A stretch of DNA of 64,000 nt from an uncultured Myxococcales bacterium (GTDB lineage Bacteria > Myxococcota_A > UBA9042 > CAIXZC01), in contig CAITUV010000038.1 of NCBI GenBank assembly GCA_903895725.1, positions 84,176 to 148,175 of the forward strand, given 5' to 3'. The position numbers were made by a program, and so were the translations under genes. Below the pieces are notes generated by a model. That model saw only the letters and a program-made list of their open reading frames with translations. It was not told the origin of the DNA and searched no databases. Shown piece after piece: positions 26,801-35,046 of this stretch (position 1 is its first letter; each line of letters begins with the position of its first letter).

Positions 26801-28582
26801 GGCCTCGGCCACGAAAAGAGCGGCTTCCATGGACAGCTTGTCGGTCAGGAGCTGCGATTCCCGCACCGAAATCCCGTCGCCGGCAAACGGGAGCCTTCCA
26901 CCGATTCCAGGCACTTCGATGCCGGTGACTGCGGCCATGTCCTCGTAGATCGGCGGAGTGAGGGTCACGGCCGTCTTGCGCACATAGGTCAAGTAGGCTT
27001 GTGCGGCAGCGTCGAGCGCCGCGGCATCCACGTCCAGAGCGCTCAGCCCTCCTTCGGCCTGAGCGAAGGCCTCGGCAAACCGGTCCGCTTCCTCCTGCAG
27101 GGTGAAGAACACGTCCTGCATGCACTCGAGACCCGCCTTGGAGAACACCGAGACGTAATAGGGCTGGCGCTCGTCGCCTCCCGCAGCCTTGGCCTCCTCC
27201 CATTCCTCCTTGCTCATGGAGGCATAGGCCGCCTGCCAGGCCTGATCAAACGCAGCCAGATCCTCCATGAGGCGTTCGGGGTAGTCCACCACCGACTCGT
27301 GCCAGGAGACTCCGGCAGCAAGATCCGGGGCGACGATGAGGGGCCCCTTGGTGCGCTGGAGCAGTACATAGTACTTCGAGTCGTCGGACCATTGTTCGAG
27401 CCACGCCCTGGGGTCCAGGGCATCGAGATTCAGCTCGGTCGGGTAGGCTTGCGCATGACCCCAGCACGGCGTGTAATCGACCGGGTCGCCATACTGGATG
27501 GCCACGTAGCTTTTCAAGAGAGGAATCGCAATCTGACTCCACTGCGCCCGCAGCTTGGAGGCATCGGCTTCCTCCTTGGCCCGCAGGCCGTTGAGCGCAC
27601 TTTCGAACTGCGACACGCAGACGCCGAAAGCCTGCTTCTCGGCCTTGTCCGAAGCCGTCGGTGCCGGGATTGCAGCGTACGCGGAATCGGCATCCTTCAC
27701 GACGAGCTCCTTCTTCTTCCAGGCCCCTTCCCACGTGGTCGTCCGGTCGAGCAGAGCCTGCTGGATCTCGGCAAGCGGGTTGCAGAACGTGGCGGACCAG
27801 AATGCAGGGCCGGTGGACGGGTTGGGAATCTTGCCCGTGACCCCCTTGCTGCGACTGCCCTGGATGTGCGAGTACAGGTCGCCGATCGCCGCAAGGTCAT
27901 CGGCCATGCTCACGATGATGTCCAGGTTGACTCGAAGCTCGTGCTGGAAGTCGACGAGCTCGTCCAGCACGTCGTCAATGGCTTTGGCCGCGACCTTGGC
28001 GGCCTTCATGCCGTCCATGTTCTGCTGGACGTACTGGGCGGTCGCCTCAATGTTGTCCATCATCTGCTTGCACTTGTAGGCGACCAGGAGAAGGTTCTTC
28101 TTCGACATGGTTTCCATCAGCTCCTTGACCGTCGCGAAGCCGGAAACCATGATGGAGAGCGCAGCGTCGAGCTTGGCCGTCTTCAGGTTCTTGCGGGCAT
28201 CCGCCATCTCCAGCGTAAGCTCTTCGATGGCCGACTGCTGCTCCCCGATGGAGGCCTGCCAGAACCCGGGGGTCAGCTCCATGGGAATCGGGTCCAGCTC
28301 GGGCGGCACGTACGCCGGGTTGGTCCTGCGCTCCTCGATGATCCACGTTTCGATGAGCGGGGCGGCGTCCTTGGCGATCTTCCTCGCGTCAGTAAGATGG
28401 GTGCGGAACGACTCGCGGTCGAGGTTGACGAAGTCCTTGGCCGCGTCCGCCAGGTTCTGGTTGATTCCATTGATCGTCTCGTCCACCCAGGCTCCCTGGG
28501 CCTGCAAGCGCCCCGGCGCCAGATTGATGAACAGAACCGCTGCCACGAACAGGTATGACCGCCCCGACCGGGAGTCCCACAT
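23834..28582 (-). CDS. Giant exported protein: helical region, TSP3 repeats, kelch-like propeller, MYXO-CTERM-type tail
   Basis: 1582 residues from ATG 28582, with AGGAGGG upstream. Signal peptide about 1-30 (ending LQAQG). Residues 30-830 are almost wholly helical with few cysteines, an extended rod or pore-like body of no recognised family. About 880-930 are thrombospondin type-3 calcium-binding repeats (DADGDGCYDAWE, DPDGDGVDNASE, DSDGDGTADDEE). About 980-1320 form a kelch/propeller domain (repeats containing SSDGISWT, SPDGSTWT, SADGTEWT). A second TSP3 block follows (DNDGKEDKFDNCP), then a beta domain and a C-terminal sorting tail: GSGCFC, a hydrophobic segment and WPQRANRRW. Predicted to be transported to and anchored at the cell surface. 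Confidence 0.82.
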   Translation of the reverse strand: MWDSRSGRSYLFVAAVLFINLAPGRLQAQGAWVDETINGINQNLADAAKDFVNLDRESFRTHLTDARKIAKDAAPLIETWIIEERRTNPAYVPPELDPIPMELTPGFWQASIGEQQSAIEELTLEMADARKNLKTAKLDAALSIMVSGFATVKELMETMSKKNLLLVAYKCKQMMDNIEATAQYVQQNMDGMKAAKVAAKAIDDVLDELVDFQHELRVNLDIIVSMADDLAAIGDLYSHIQGSRSKGVTGKIPNPSTGPAFWSATFCNPLAEIQQALLDRTTTWEGAWKKKELVVKDADSAYAAIPAPTASDKAEKQAFGVCVSQFESALNGLRAKEEADASKLRAQWSQIAIPLLKSYVAIQYGDPVDYTPCWGHAQAYPTELNLDALDPRAWLEQWSDDSKYYVLLQRTKGPLIVAPDLAAGVSWHESVVDYPERLMEDLAAFDQAWQAAYASMSKEEWEEAKAAGGDERQPYYVSVFSKAGLECMQDVFFTLQEEADRFAEAFAQAEGGLSALDVDAAALDAAAQAYLTYVRKTAVTLTPPIYEDMAAVTGIEVPGIGGRLPFAGDGISVRESQLLTDKLSMEAALFVAEAEEMSYRTEEIWLAAQDAADRVSAVLKFNAGLEAAAEKVLEMEQYNAPGTDAAMGDATRLGTMLEFLDFDLWGMVPYAIDQELLQAYMGYVESLSPGILQDFADIVEIIWEVTDSLGNARLASTLNVGVLYQGGNDWPVLDENRELVDEITRLRWPADRQRPYTEALPLGYVTLDEIRWSLPKTASLLGFYASGPASMTIEKVAGEGMKVSVGVSSLYPLVVRVRDFQGAVVAGAPILVAGKLEATTDWAGLGKYYPGPFGAVGPVSVELQLAGGGTVTFQISVEPDADGDGCYDAWEVDNGFDPAQPYDGPADPDGDGVDNASECAAGADPNQVDSDGDGTADDEEIEQGTDPGNAQDSPGSQPTEPPDPPVPGDTPDQPELPPAGNLGEVWFSHELTGDPVRDAPVACGNLLYSVGVEFVASDPQPGASGWFDGTYTRDGGADAIYWVAHHVRVSRSSDGISWTTASLDPPFGPRTGMTVVCHDSILYVLGGTLWSLSEGWEEAAQSVGYYEVVKQSVGRDAWNSPDGSTWTQVSTEVPWTAAGAPAVSFGGRIRVIDSVDGRVWSSADGTEWTEDSSGVPWAGRTLPAVTVHQGKLLVAGGYRNLGVLELFNDVYSSQDAASWTLVTPKAEWLGRSTAYMASTGALLWLFGSSDQEGADLGGAAPQLWSSLAGDSWSYVVGGYEHFFVARKPVVFRSRLWTFELAPWMAGQGGYSGYHATAFFSSLAPEQPCSQDKDCDGVADSVDLCELWYDPLQLDHDVDQIGDVCDKDDDNDGKEDKFDNCPLLSNPDQKNSDAEFIGDACDNCPFIENTDQADSDADGIGDACDEDSKPTGPTWTVSGTVTYYGDATGTLVVGAVPDGSSTHVPVRVGTVLIPWPQGTTSAQFVLEVPDGAYMGVYGFIDVNGTGEGESGEPSGWHSVPFVIAGADDAEPRDFEITEGGGSGCFCRMGTSAQPVSGGAIAVLVLALAAWGRMRWPQRANRRW

Positions 28583-28658
28583 GCTCCGCCCTCCTGACCC
28601 TTCACTGCTCGGATGCTGCCGCCCGACAGGCGCCATCGCCCCCCGGGGCTCGTCCGGC

Positions 28659-28664
28659 ATGATA
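28659..28664 (-). promoter_or_regulatory. Possible extended -10 element for the giant surface protein gene
   Basis: On the minus strand the sequence reads TGGTATCAT, an extended -10 (TGn plus TATCAT), about 77 bp before the start codon. No well-spaced -35 was found, which is acceptable for extended -10 promoters. Weak evidence only. Confidence 0.3.
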
Positions 28665-28733
28665 CCACCGAAACGGGAAATTCTGTGGACAATCCTTGCG
28701 GTCGGTAGTCCTGGAAGTTTCTCGGGGGAGAGC

Positions 28734-29297
28734 TCAACGCCCTCGCAGCAGGCGCACGTCGACGAAGGCCATGCCGGCACGGCGGGCGGCCTCGATGCCG
28801 GCGTCGGTGTCCTCGTAGACTAGGCAGTCGGCCGGAGGAACGTGGATGCGGCGGGCCGCTTCAAGGAAGGAATCGGGGGCCGGCTTGTGGTGCTCGACGT
28901 CCTCGATGGCCACTACCGCGTCGAACAGGCCCGCAACGTCCAGGCGGCGCAGGATCTCCTCACACAGCCAGCGGGAGCTTCCCGTCGCCACGGCCATGGG
29001 CAGCTTGCCGTGGTATTCCCGGGCCACGGCCACGACCTCCGGAATCGGCTGAACCGTCGGGAGGTAGCGGACATAGGTCCGGTTCTTCTCCTGCGCAATG
29101 TGCTCGGGGTCGAGCGGCACACCGGATTCCTCCGAGAGCCGCCGGGCGATTGCCGCAGCGGACCAGCCCCCCAGTGCCCAGAACTGCTCCTCCGGGAACT
29201 GGACGCCAAACGGCCGGAGCGTCTCGAGCCACGACTCATAGTGTGCGGGCATCGTGTCGGCCAGCGTCCCGTCACAATCGAAGATGATCCCTTTCAC
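28734..29297 (-). CDS. HAD-superfamily phosphatase/phosphoglucomutase-like hydrolase
   Basis: 187 residues from GTG 29297, which has GGAGGTGG just upstream; the frame to 29330 would start inside the spacer. Cytoplasmic, no signal. Motif I is DCDGT (D7 nucleophile, D9), motif II ATGSS, motif III Lys in HHKPAPD, motif IV EDTDAG: the full set of a subfamily I HAD enzyme of the beta-phosphoglucomutase/phosphoglycolate phosphatase type, acting on small phosphorylated metabolites. The cap is alpha-helical (FWALGGWSAAAIARRL). It lies 49 bp after the M4 peptidase gene and may be the last gene of the kinase-led unit, although its metabolic role there is unclear. Confidence 0.87.
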   Translation of the reverse strand: MKGIIFDCDGTLADTMPAHYESWLETLRPFGVQFPEEQFWALGGWSAAAIARRLSEESGVPLDPEHIAQEKNRTYVRYLPTVQPIPEVVAVAREYHGKLPMAVATGSSRWLCEEILRRLDVAGLFDAVVAIEDVEHHKPAPDSFLEAARRIHVPPADCLVYEDTDAGIEAARRAGMAFVDVRLLRGR

Positions 29298-29346
29298 CGC
29301 CCCACCTCCGGCGGCGAAGGGTTCCACCAAGCGAGGCCGTTGTCAA

Positions 29347-32300
29347 CTACAAGGGAGATCCGCACGGCACCAGGGGCTGTGAGCCGATTTCGACATACCC
29401 CTTCTGCACATCGAACACTGCGCCGAACCGCCCGCTGTCCGCGAACGACGACTGCCCCAGCGGCACGAGCGACTCGAACACCAGGCGGATTCCGAACGAA
29501 CCTGCGTCCGCGACGAGAGCCTTGGCGACCGCCTTGGCGGCCGCCGATCCCTGCTGCGCAACGTTCTCGGGAAGGAAGAAGCCGGTGGCAGCCAGAGCAC
29601 CGTCGTCGAAGCAGTCCGCCAACTTGCCGTAGGAAAGCGTCGCGGTCAGGCCGGGCCACTCCGCCTGGGCGATGACTTCCGTGCCCAGCAGGATGCTCAC
29701 GGTTCCTCCGACATACGTGCGCGTCTCGGTCGCTGTGAGCGGGTCGTAGGTCCAGTCCTTGCCCTCCACGTCCGCACCGAGCGATTGCAGCCCGAACCGG
29801 AACTTCAGGTCCGACACTGCCAGGCCGTTGGCGGCCAGGGCCTTGACCGTCTGCGCAAACCCCTCCACCACCGCGGTCGCGTGGCATCCGGCCTGCGCCC
29901 CGCCATTCACGTAGTCGTGCGATGCCAGGTAGTAGTAGGACGTCCCCTCGTAGCAGGGCGAGCCTTGGGTCCAGGGAAGCGGATGTCCGGCCTTCTTCGG
30001 CTCGGGACCGGCTCCGTCCGCGTTCCACAGTGCGGCCCCCTCCCCGGTGCTCTTGGACCCGGCCAGCGAGATCTTGCCGGGCACCGCATCGCAGCCGGGC
30101 GGGGCAACCACGGTCACGTCGACCTCGTCGAAGGACTCGAGCCCCTGAGAATCCACGGCCGTCGCCCTCAGGTGCAGCACGGTCGGCTCGGACGGGGCCA
30201 GGAAGACCACCGCACCGTTGCCCGTGTCCTCGAACGAAACGGGCGGACCGGACGTGACCTGCCAGACCACGGACGGCGAATCCCCGTTGGCATCGTCGGC
30301 CACGCTGCCGAGCGAGACGGGCAGGCCGGCCACGCCGACCAGCTCCGGCCCGGCCTCCACGACGGGGGCAATCTGCGGAGCCGTGAAATGCGGGCCGTCG
30401 ATGAAGACGTTGCACAGCACCATCGCCTTGCTCAGGTTCCCAGGGGCCAGGACCTGGATGAAGAGCTGGCGCTCCACCGACCCGTGCGGCGCTCCGGGCT
30501 CAGCGGCCTCGAGGCCGGCGGGCGACTCGAACTCGAGCACGTGGTCCAGCTTGGCAGCGCTTTGGGCCAGGACCCGGCCGGAATCATCGACGAGACGGAC
30601 GGACGCCCGGAAACCCAGCCGGACCCGATAGCTGAGCATGGTCCCGGCCACCCCCATGCACTGCGCTACATTGGCGCAGGCAATCACCGGGAAGGAATGG
30701 GCCCTCGACTTGGAGGCTCCCTTGCCCGACAGGACGGCTGCAAAGGTCTCGCCGCCCATGTCCTTGTCCGGCGGAGGGGGCGGAGCGCTCATGTCTCCCG
30801 GGTCACAGGCAAAGCCGGCCCCGTCCTGATCACAGTCCGCCTGGTCGTCGTTGGCGAGAATCGGACAGTTGTCCACCCCATCGTCGAAACCGTCGCCGTC
30901 GTCGTCCGGGTCGCACGGGTCCCCCTGGTCATCCTCGTCCAGATCAGCCTGGTCCGGGTTCGAGATAGCGGGACAGTTGTCGCACGCAGCGCCCAGCCCG
31001 TCCCCGTCATCGTCCTCGTTCCCGGCCTGTGCGGTGGCAAGCTGCGGGCACTTGTCATAGGCATCGCCGATGTTGTCGCTGTCATCGTCGCCGTCGCACG
31101 CGTCCCCTTGCGGGTCCCCGTCGAAGTTGGCCTGGTCCGGATTCGGCACGAGAGGACAGTTGTCGCCGGCGTCCATGACCCCGTCTCCGTCGCCGTCCTG
31201 GCACGCGTCGCCCGTGCCGTTTCCGTCCGAATCCTTCTGGCCGTCATTGGCCGTGGCGGGACAGTTGTCGACGGGATTGACGGCACCGTCGCCGTCGCGG
31301 TCAGGGTCACAAGCATTGCCGACGGAATCGCCATCCTGGTCGGCCTGGTCGGTGTTGGCCTTTCCCTTGCAGTTGTCGACGTCGTCGTTGACCCCGTCCC
31401 CGTCCGTGTCCGCCCCCTCGGGATCCAGGTTGCCGTCGCAATCCTGGTCCGCCGGGATGAGTCCGGCTCCCGCATACGCGTTGCGAACGGCGCAGACGTT
31501 CTCCTGGGTCAGGAGGCCCATGGAACGCTGGTCCTCAGCGAGGTCCACGATGAGCTCGGCAAACGCCACGAAGCTCAGCGGCGGGGTCCACTTCGCCGTC
31601 AGGAGCTTGTACAGCAGCTTCTCCCCCTTTCCCTTCCCGATGCCCGGGGTCGACACTCCGCTCCCGGCATGGGTCCCTCCCCGGACCATGCGCACCGCAC
31701 AGGAGCTGAGAATCGTGCAGTTCGAATGCACCCAGCCACGATCAAACTCGGTGCTCCCGCCACAGAAGCCGGTCGCATCCCCGCTGAGCTTTGCGTCCAT
31801 GTGGTCCGGATCTCCGCACAGCGCCGGGTTCGCCAGATCCCGGGTGAATGGCTGTTTGGGCGTCCCATCCGGACAGGGGCCACTGCCGCAGACGGTATTT
31901 GCACAGCACTCCTCCCCCGGGATGTCTTCTCCCATGTGATCGTCGTCGTCGTCGATGAGCCAGGCGAACGTGTCGGCCAGGCTCTCGTTGAGCGCCCCGG
32001 TCTCAGACACGTATGCCGCCGACACCTCTTTCAGGTACACCGCAACGAGAGCATGGGTGTACTCGTGAGCCACCACGTCGAGCTTGGCGAATCCGTCGGC
32101 GTACACGGTTCCGACGCCGGCGCAGTGCAGGGCATTCTTCTCGCATGCGTCGCCGCGCTTGTACTGGATGTGAACGTATTCCGAGATCTGAATCGGAAGC
32201 ATGGGGGGCCAGAAGCGGTCGTTCCAGGAAAGCTGGCCGAAGTGGTCGAAGAAGTACTGGTAGACCGTCGAGAGGTTGTTGAACGCGTCCTCTCCTTCCC

Positions 32301-33372
32301 CATCCGTTTCCACCGGCTTGTTGACGGGGAAGCAGCCGAAATCTCCGCACTCCCAGGTCCATTCCCAGACCTTCCCGTGCTCGTTGTACCAGACGTCGAC
32401 GTCGAACTGGTCGTCGGGCCAGGAGCAGGCACCGCATCCGCCGTTGGCCGTCCGGATGTCCCAATCCTTGGGTGGTTCGAAGTCCGGCACGGGCTCCAGG
32501 ACGAGCAGGACCGAGCCGTCCGCCGCATCGACCAGGAATTGGGTCGGTCCTGCCGCCTCGTTCTGCGTGGTCACGAGCCAGGCCGCTCGCGGCGGCTGTG
32601 CAGGAAGCGACAGGAGCTGCGGCGCGAAGTAGACCATCCTCGGCTCTCCAAGGACCAGGCTGTTTGCCGGGGCCTGCGCCAGGGAAATCGACGACGCGCT
32701 GCCTGCGGACACCACCAGCGGCGACGATGCCGGAGCCTCCATCGTGTAGTCGGCCACCGCCCGAAGCACGCGGTCCCCCCGGAAGTAGATCCCGAGCGTC
32801 GAGCCGAACAACCGCCTGCCATCCATCATCACCGTGAAGAGTGCGCCGGAGCCTTCAGCGTCGCTGCCTCCCCACGTCGGCGCAAGCTGGGAACGAGGAT
32901 CCTCCAGCCGGAACACATCCTTGTACTCCTCCAGGAACAGGAGTGCCCTCTCGACCGGGTCCGCTGCCTCCGGGGCCGGGACGTCAAACGTGAGCACCTC
33001 GGGCACGCCGTTGCGAAACCGTGCCCTCACCGGCCTTGCCGAAGCAGCCTTCAGCTTCTGGTGCGCCGCCTCGCAGGCCTGCTCCGACGGAGTCAGGAAC
33101 CCTTCCATCGGCGGAGCCGTCGTCTCCCCGTCCAGGACCACATCGACCGGCGTTGCCTCCTCGGTCGCCTCTCCAATGGCTCCATCTCCAGCCGCATCCG
33201 CGTCGACATGGGCGTCCGAGGGGGGCAAAGCGTCCTCCGTCGCACGAAGGTCGGACGGCAGATCCTGCGCAGCGGAATCGACATCCGTTCCGCCGGTCCC
33301 TCCGGAACCGTCTCCCGAACAGCTTGCCAGGCAGATCAGCACCAGCAGCGCACTCCATGAATGCAGCGACAT
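29347..33372 (-). CDS. M4-type (thermolysin-like) metallopeptidase lipoprotein with TSP3 and PKD-like modules
   Basis: 1341 residues from ATG 33372 (GGAGGTCGAGG upstream). Lipobox LASC, Cys18. After an acidic linker comes a fungalysin/thermolysin-type propeptide (LLFLEEYKDVFRL region, about 130-300). The protease domain carries the zinc motif HEYTH (H436, E437, H440) and the third ligand Glu463 in GALNESLADTF. About 645-865 are thrombospondin type-3 calcium repeats (DGDGVNDDVDNC and similar), then a carbohydrate-binding-like beta domain and an Ig/PKD-like domain (VVEAGPELVGVAG), then a 220-residue C-terminal domain with conserved Gly/Trp. Function: secreted zinc endopeptidase, self-activated by removal of the propeptide and retained on the membrane by lipid. 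It follows the collagen-like gene by 29 bp. Confidence 0.9.
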   Translation of the reverse strand: MSLHSWSALLVLICLASCSGDGSGGTGGTDVDSAAQDLPSDLRATEDALPPSDAHVDADAAGDGAIGEATEEATPVDVVLDGETTAPPMEGFLTPSEQACEAAHQKLKAASARPVRARFRNGVPEVLTFDVPAPEAADPVERALLFLEEYKDVFRLEDPRSQLAPTWGGSDAEGSGALFTVMMDGRRLFGSTLGIYFRGDRVLRAVADYTMEAPASSPLVVSAGSASSISLAQAPANSLVLGEPRMVYFAPQLLSLPAQPPRAAWLVTTQNEAAGPTQFLVDAADGSVLLVLEPVPDFEPPKDWDIRTANGGCGACSWPDDQFDVDVWYNEHGKVWEWTWECGDFGCFPVNKPVETDGEGEDAFNNLSTVYQYFFDHFGQLSWNDRFWPPMLPIQISEYVHIQYKRGDACEKNALHCAGVGTVYADGFAKLDVVAHEYTHALVAVYLKEVSAAYVSETGALNESLADTFAWLIDDDDDHMGEDIPGEECCANTVCGSGPCPDGTPKQPFTRDLANPALCGDPDHMDAKLSGDATGFCGGSTEFDRGWVHSNCTILSSCAVRMVRGGTHAGSGVSTPGIGKGKGEKLLYKLLTAKWTPPLSFVAFAELIVDLAEDQRSMGLLTQENVCAVRNAYAGAGLIPADQDCDGNLDPEGADTDGDGVNDDVDNCKGKANTDQADQDGDSVGNACDPDRDGDGAVNPVDNCPATANDGQKDSDGNGTGDACQDGDGDGVMDAGDNCPLVPNPDQANFDGDPQGDACDGDDDSDNIGDAYDKCPQLATAQAGNEDDDGDGLGAACDNCPAISNPDQADLDEDDQGDPCDPDDDGDGFDDGVDNCPILANDDQADCDQDGAGFACDPGDMSAPPPPPDKDMGGETFAAVLSGKGASKSRAHSFPVIACANVAQCMGVAGTMLSYRVRLGFRASVRLVDDSGRVLAQSAAKLDHVLEFESPAGLEAAEPGAPHGSVERQLFIQVLAPGNLSKAMVLCNVFIDGPHFTAPQIAPVVEAGPELVGVAGLPVSLGSVADDANGDSPSVVWQVTSGPPVSFEDTGNGAVVFLAPSEPTVLHLRATAVDSQGLESFDEVDVTVVAPPGCDAVPGKISLAGSKSTGEGAALWNADGAGPEPKKAGHPLPWTQGSPCYEGTSYYYLASHDYVNGGAQAGCHATAVVEGFAQTVKALAANGLAVSDLKFRFGLQSLGADVEGKDWTYDPLTATETRTYVGGTVSILLGTEVIAQAEWPGLTATLSYGKLADCFDDGALAATGFFLPENVAQQGSAAAKAVAKALVADAGSFGIRLVFESLVPLGQSSFADSGRFGAVFDVQKGYVEIGSQPLVPCGSPL

Positions 33373-33401
33373 CCTCGACCTCCAGAATCACTCGTTGGAA
33401 A

Positions 33402-35033
33402 TCAGTTCAAGACCCTGACTGCGACCAGTCTGGGCACGCCGTTGCTGTCGTTGTACCACTGGAAGACCTGGTTGTAGCCGGAGTAGTACCATGCCTCCAC
33501 CGTCGCGGCCGAGGTCGTGGTGATGATCCAGGAAACGCTGCCGCCGAAATTATTGAAGTTGTACGTGGAGATTGGCTGGAATCCTTCGCAGATCATCCGG
33601 TCCTCGGTTTCGTGTGCGCTGCCGTCGTTCCATCGCAGCTCCGCCTTGACGAACCCGTGCGTAGCGCCGTTGCCCCGAATCCGGAAGTTCGCGATGACGA
33701 GGTAGGTGCCTTTCGCAGGCAGGTCGATGGTCTGGGTCTTCACCCAAGAGTTCACCGGGATAGTGACCGTCCCCGAGACCCACGCCCCCTCGGCCCCCCA
33801 TGAAACCGTGCCCGGTGCCCCCGCCGGCCCCGTGTCCCCCTGCGGCCCCTGAGGTCCCACGGGTCCCGTGTCCCCCTTGATCCCCTGCGGCCCCGTCGGT
33901 CCGATGTCCCCCTGCGGCCCCTGAGGTCCCACGGGTCCCGTGTCCCCCTTGAGCCCCTGCGGCCCGATCGGCCCGATGTCGCCCTGCGGCCCCTGAGGTC
34001 CCACGGATCCCGTGTCCCCCTTGAGCCCCTGCGGCCCGATCGGCCCGATGTCGCCCTGCGGCCCCTGCGGTCCCATCGGCCCTGTATCCCCCTTCGGACC
34101 TTGCGCTCCGGTGTCCCCCTTGAGCCCCTGCGGCCCGACCAGCCCGGTGGGGTCTCCGACCCACTTGCCGCTCTTGTCGATGACGCTGAAGCCGGCGAAC
34201 TTCAAAGCCCCGTCCCCCGCCAGCGCAAGCTGACCGAGCACGAGAGGCGTGCCGGAGAGATCCTTGTAGGATCCGGAGAAGGCGACCTCGGCCAGCATGT
34301 CCGTGGTCACGTAGCCGTTCTGCGATACCACGTCCAGAACGCCGGCCTCATCCAGCGACACGTCATCGGAGCAGCCCCACTTGGCCCCGTCGAACCGCAG
34401 GATCTTGTCCTTGGCACAGGTGATGCCCGCCAGCAGATCCAGGTCAGGCATGCACTCCCACCCGTCCCCTCCCGCCTTCATCTTGAGGAGCTCGCCGGCC
34501 TTGCATCCCACGTCCGCGGTCAGCGCATCGCACGTCCCCGCATGAGAGGCCACCTCGCAGAACTGGGCGTGGTGAGCCCGGGCCACGGCCCCCACTCGTG
34601 CCAGCGGCTTGAGCAGGTCGTACTGCTGGGCCTCCACGTCCCAGATCCCGATCTCCATCCACAGCGACCCCCGATTGGCCAGCTCCTTCTGCATGTCCGT
34701 GCAGGTGCCCATGCCCTGCTCCGCATTGCCGATCTCGACCCGGAAGATCCCGTCGGTGACGCCGACCTGGAACTGGGTCCATGTGCAGACCGGCACGGTG
34801 TTGACATCCGGGGTCGCAGTCTCGAAGAAACGGAACCTCATCTGGTAGACCACGCTCGTGCCGGCACCGATGGGAATGCCGTCGCCGTCCGTCAGGCGGG
34901 CCTGGTAGACCAGGGTAGTCGGAACGATGTCCCCCGCGCTCGCAGAGCTTCCTGGAAGAAGCCCGGCCAGGAGCAGGAGGGGCAGGAGAGCCACGCCCCC
35001 AAGTCTCACGAAGTTGTGGTTGGAACGCTTCAT
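33402..35033 (-). CDS. Collagen-like exported protein
   Basis: 543 residues from ATG 35033 with GGAGGG upstream. Signal peptide 1-33. Residues 34-290 are a globular domain with a phage-tail-fibre-like feel ([24 protein letters not shown]) and paired cysteines. About 291-400 are some 36 uninterrupted Gly-X-Y triplets rich in GPQGPQGD and GLKGDTG, enough to form a stable collagen triple helix; in DNA they are 72-bp near-identical repeats. The C-terminal 140 residues form a beta-sandwich, perhaps a C1q/TNF-like trimerising head ([17 protein letters not shown]). Likely a trimeric surface fibre used for adhesion or matrix building. Starts 13 bp after the cysteine-rich lipoprotein gene and 29 bp before the peptidase gene. 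Confidence 0.85.
   Translation of the reverse strand: MKRSNHNFVRLGGVALLPLLLLAGLLPGSSASAGDIVPTTLVYQARLTDGDGIPIGAGTSVVYQMRFRFFETATPDVNTVPVCTWTQFQVGVTDGIFRVEIGNAEQGMGTCTDMQKELANRGSLWMEIGIWDVEAQQYDLLKPLARVGAVARAHHAQFCEVASHAGTCDALTADVGCKAGELLKMKAGGDGWECMPDLDLLAGITCAKDKILRFDGAKWGCSDDVSLDEAGVLDVVSQNGYVTTDMLAEVAFSGSYKDLSGTPLVLGQLALAGDGALKFAGFSVIDKSGKWVGDPTGLVGPQGLKGDTGAQGPKGDTGPMGPQGPQGDIGPIGPQGLKGDTGSVGPQGPQGDIGPIGPQGLKGDTGPVGPQGPQGDIGPTGPQGIKGDTGPVGPQGPQGDTGPAGAPGTVSWGAEGAWVSGTVTIPVNSWVKTQTIDLPAKGTYLVIANFRIRGNGATHGFVKAELRWNDGSAHETEDRMICEGFQPISTYNFNNFGGSVSWIITTTSAATVEAWYYSGYNQVFQWYNDSNGVPRLVAVRVLN
33830..34160. repeat. 72-bp tandem repeats encoding the collagen-like helix
   Basis: Four to five near-identical 72-bp units (24 codons, two 12-residue half units) within the collagen-like gene. 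High nucleotide identity between units implies recent expansion or gene conversion and a tendency to vary in length. Confidence 0.8.
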
Positions 35034-35046
35034 GGTATGTCCCTCC

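Noticed and set aside
29785..33360. 1191-codon open frame on the plus strand
   Set aside because: Antisense to the M4 peptidase gene, whose protein has a lipobox and HEYTH zinc motif; the plus frame is Arg/Pro/Val-rich without domains, a typical GC-rich shadow.
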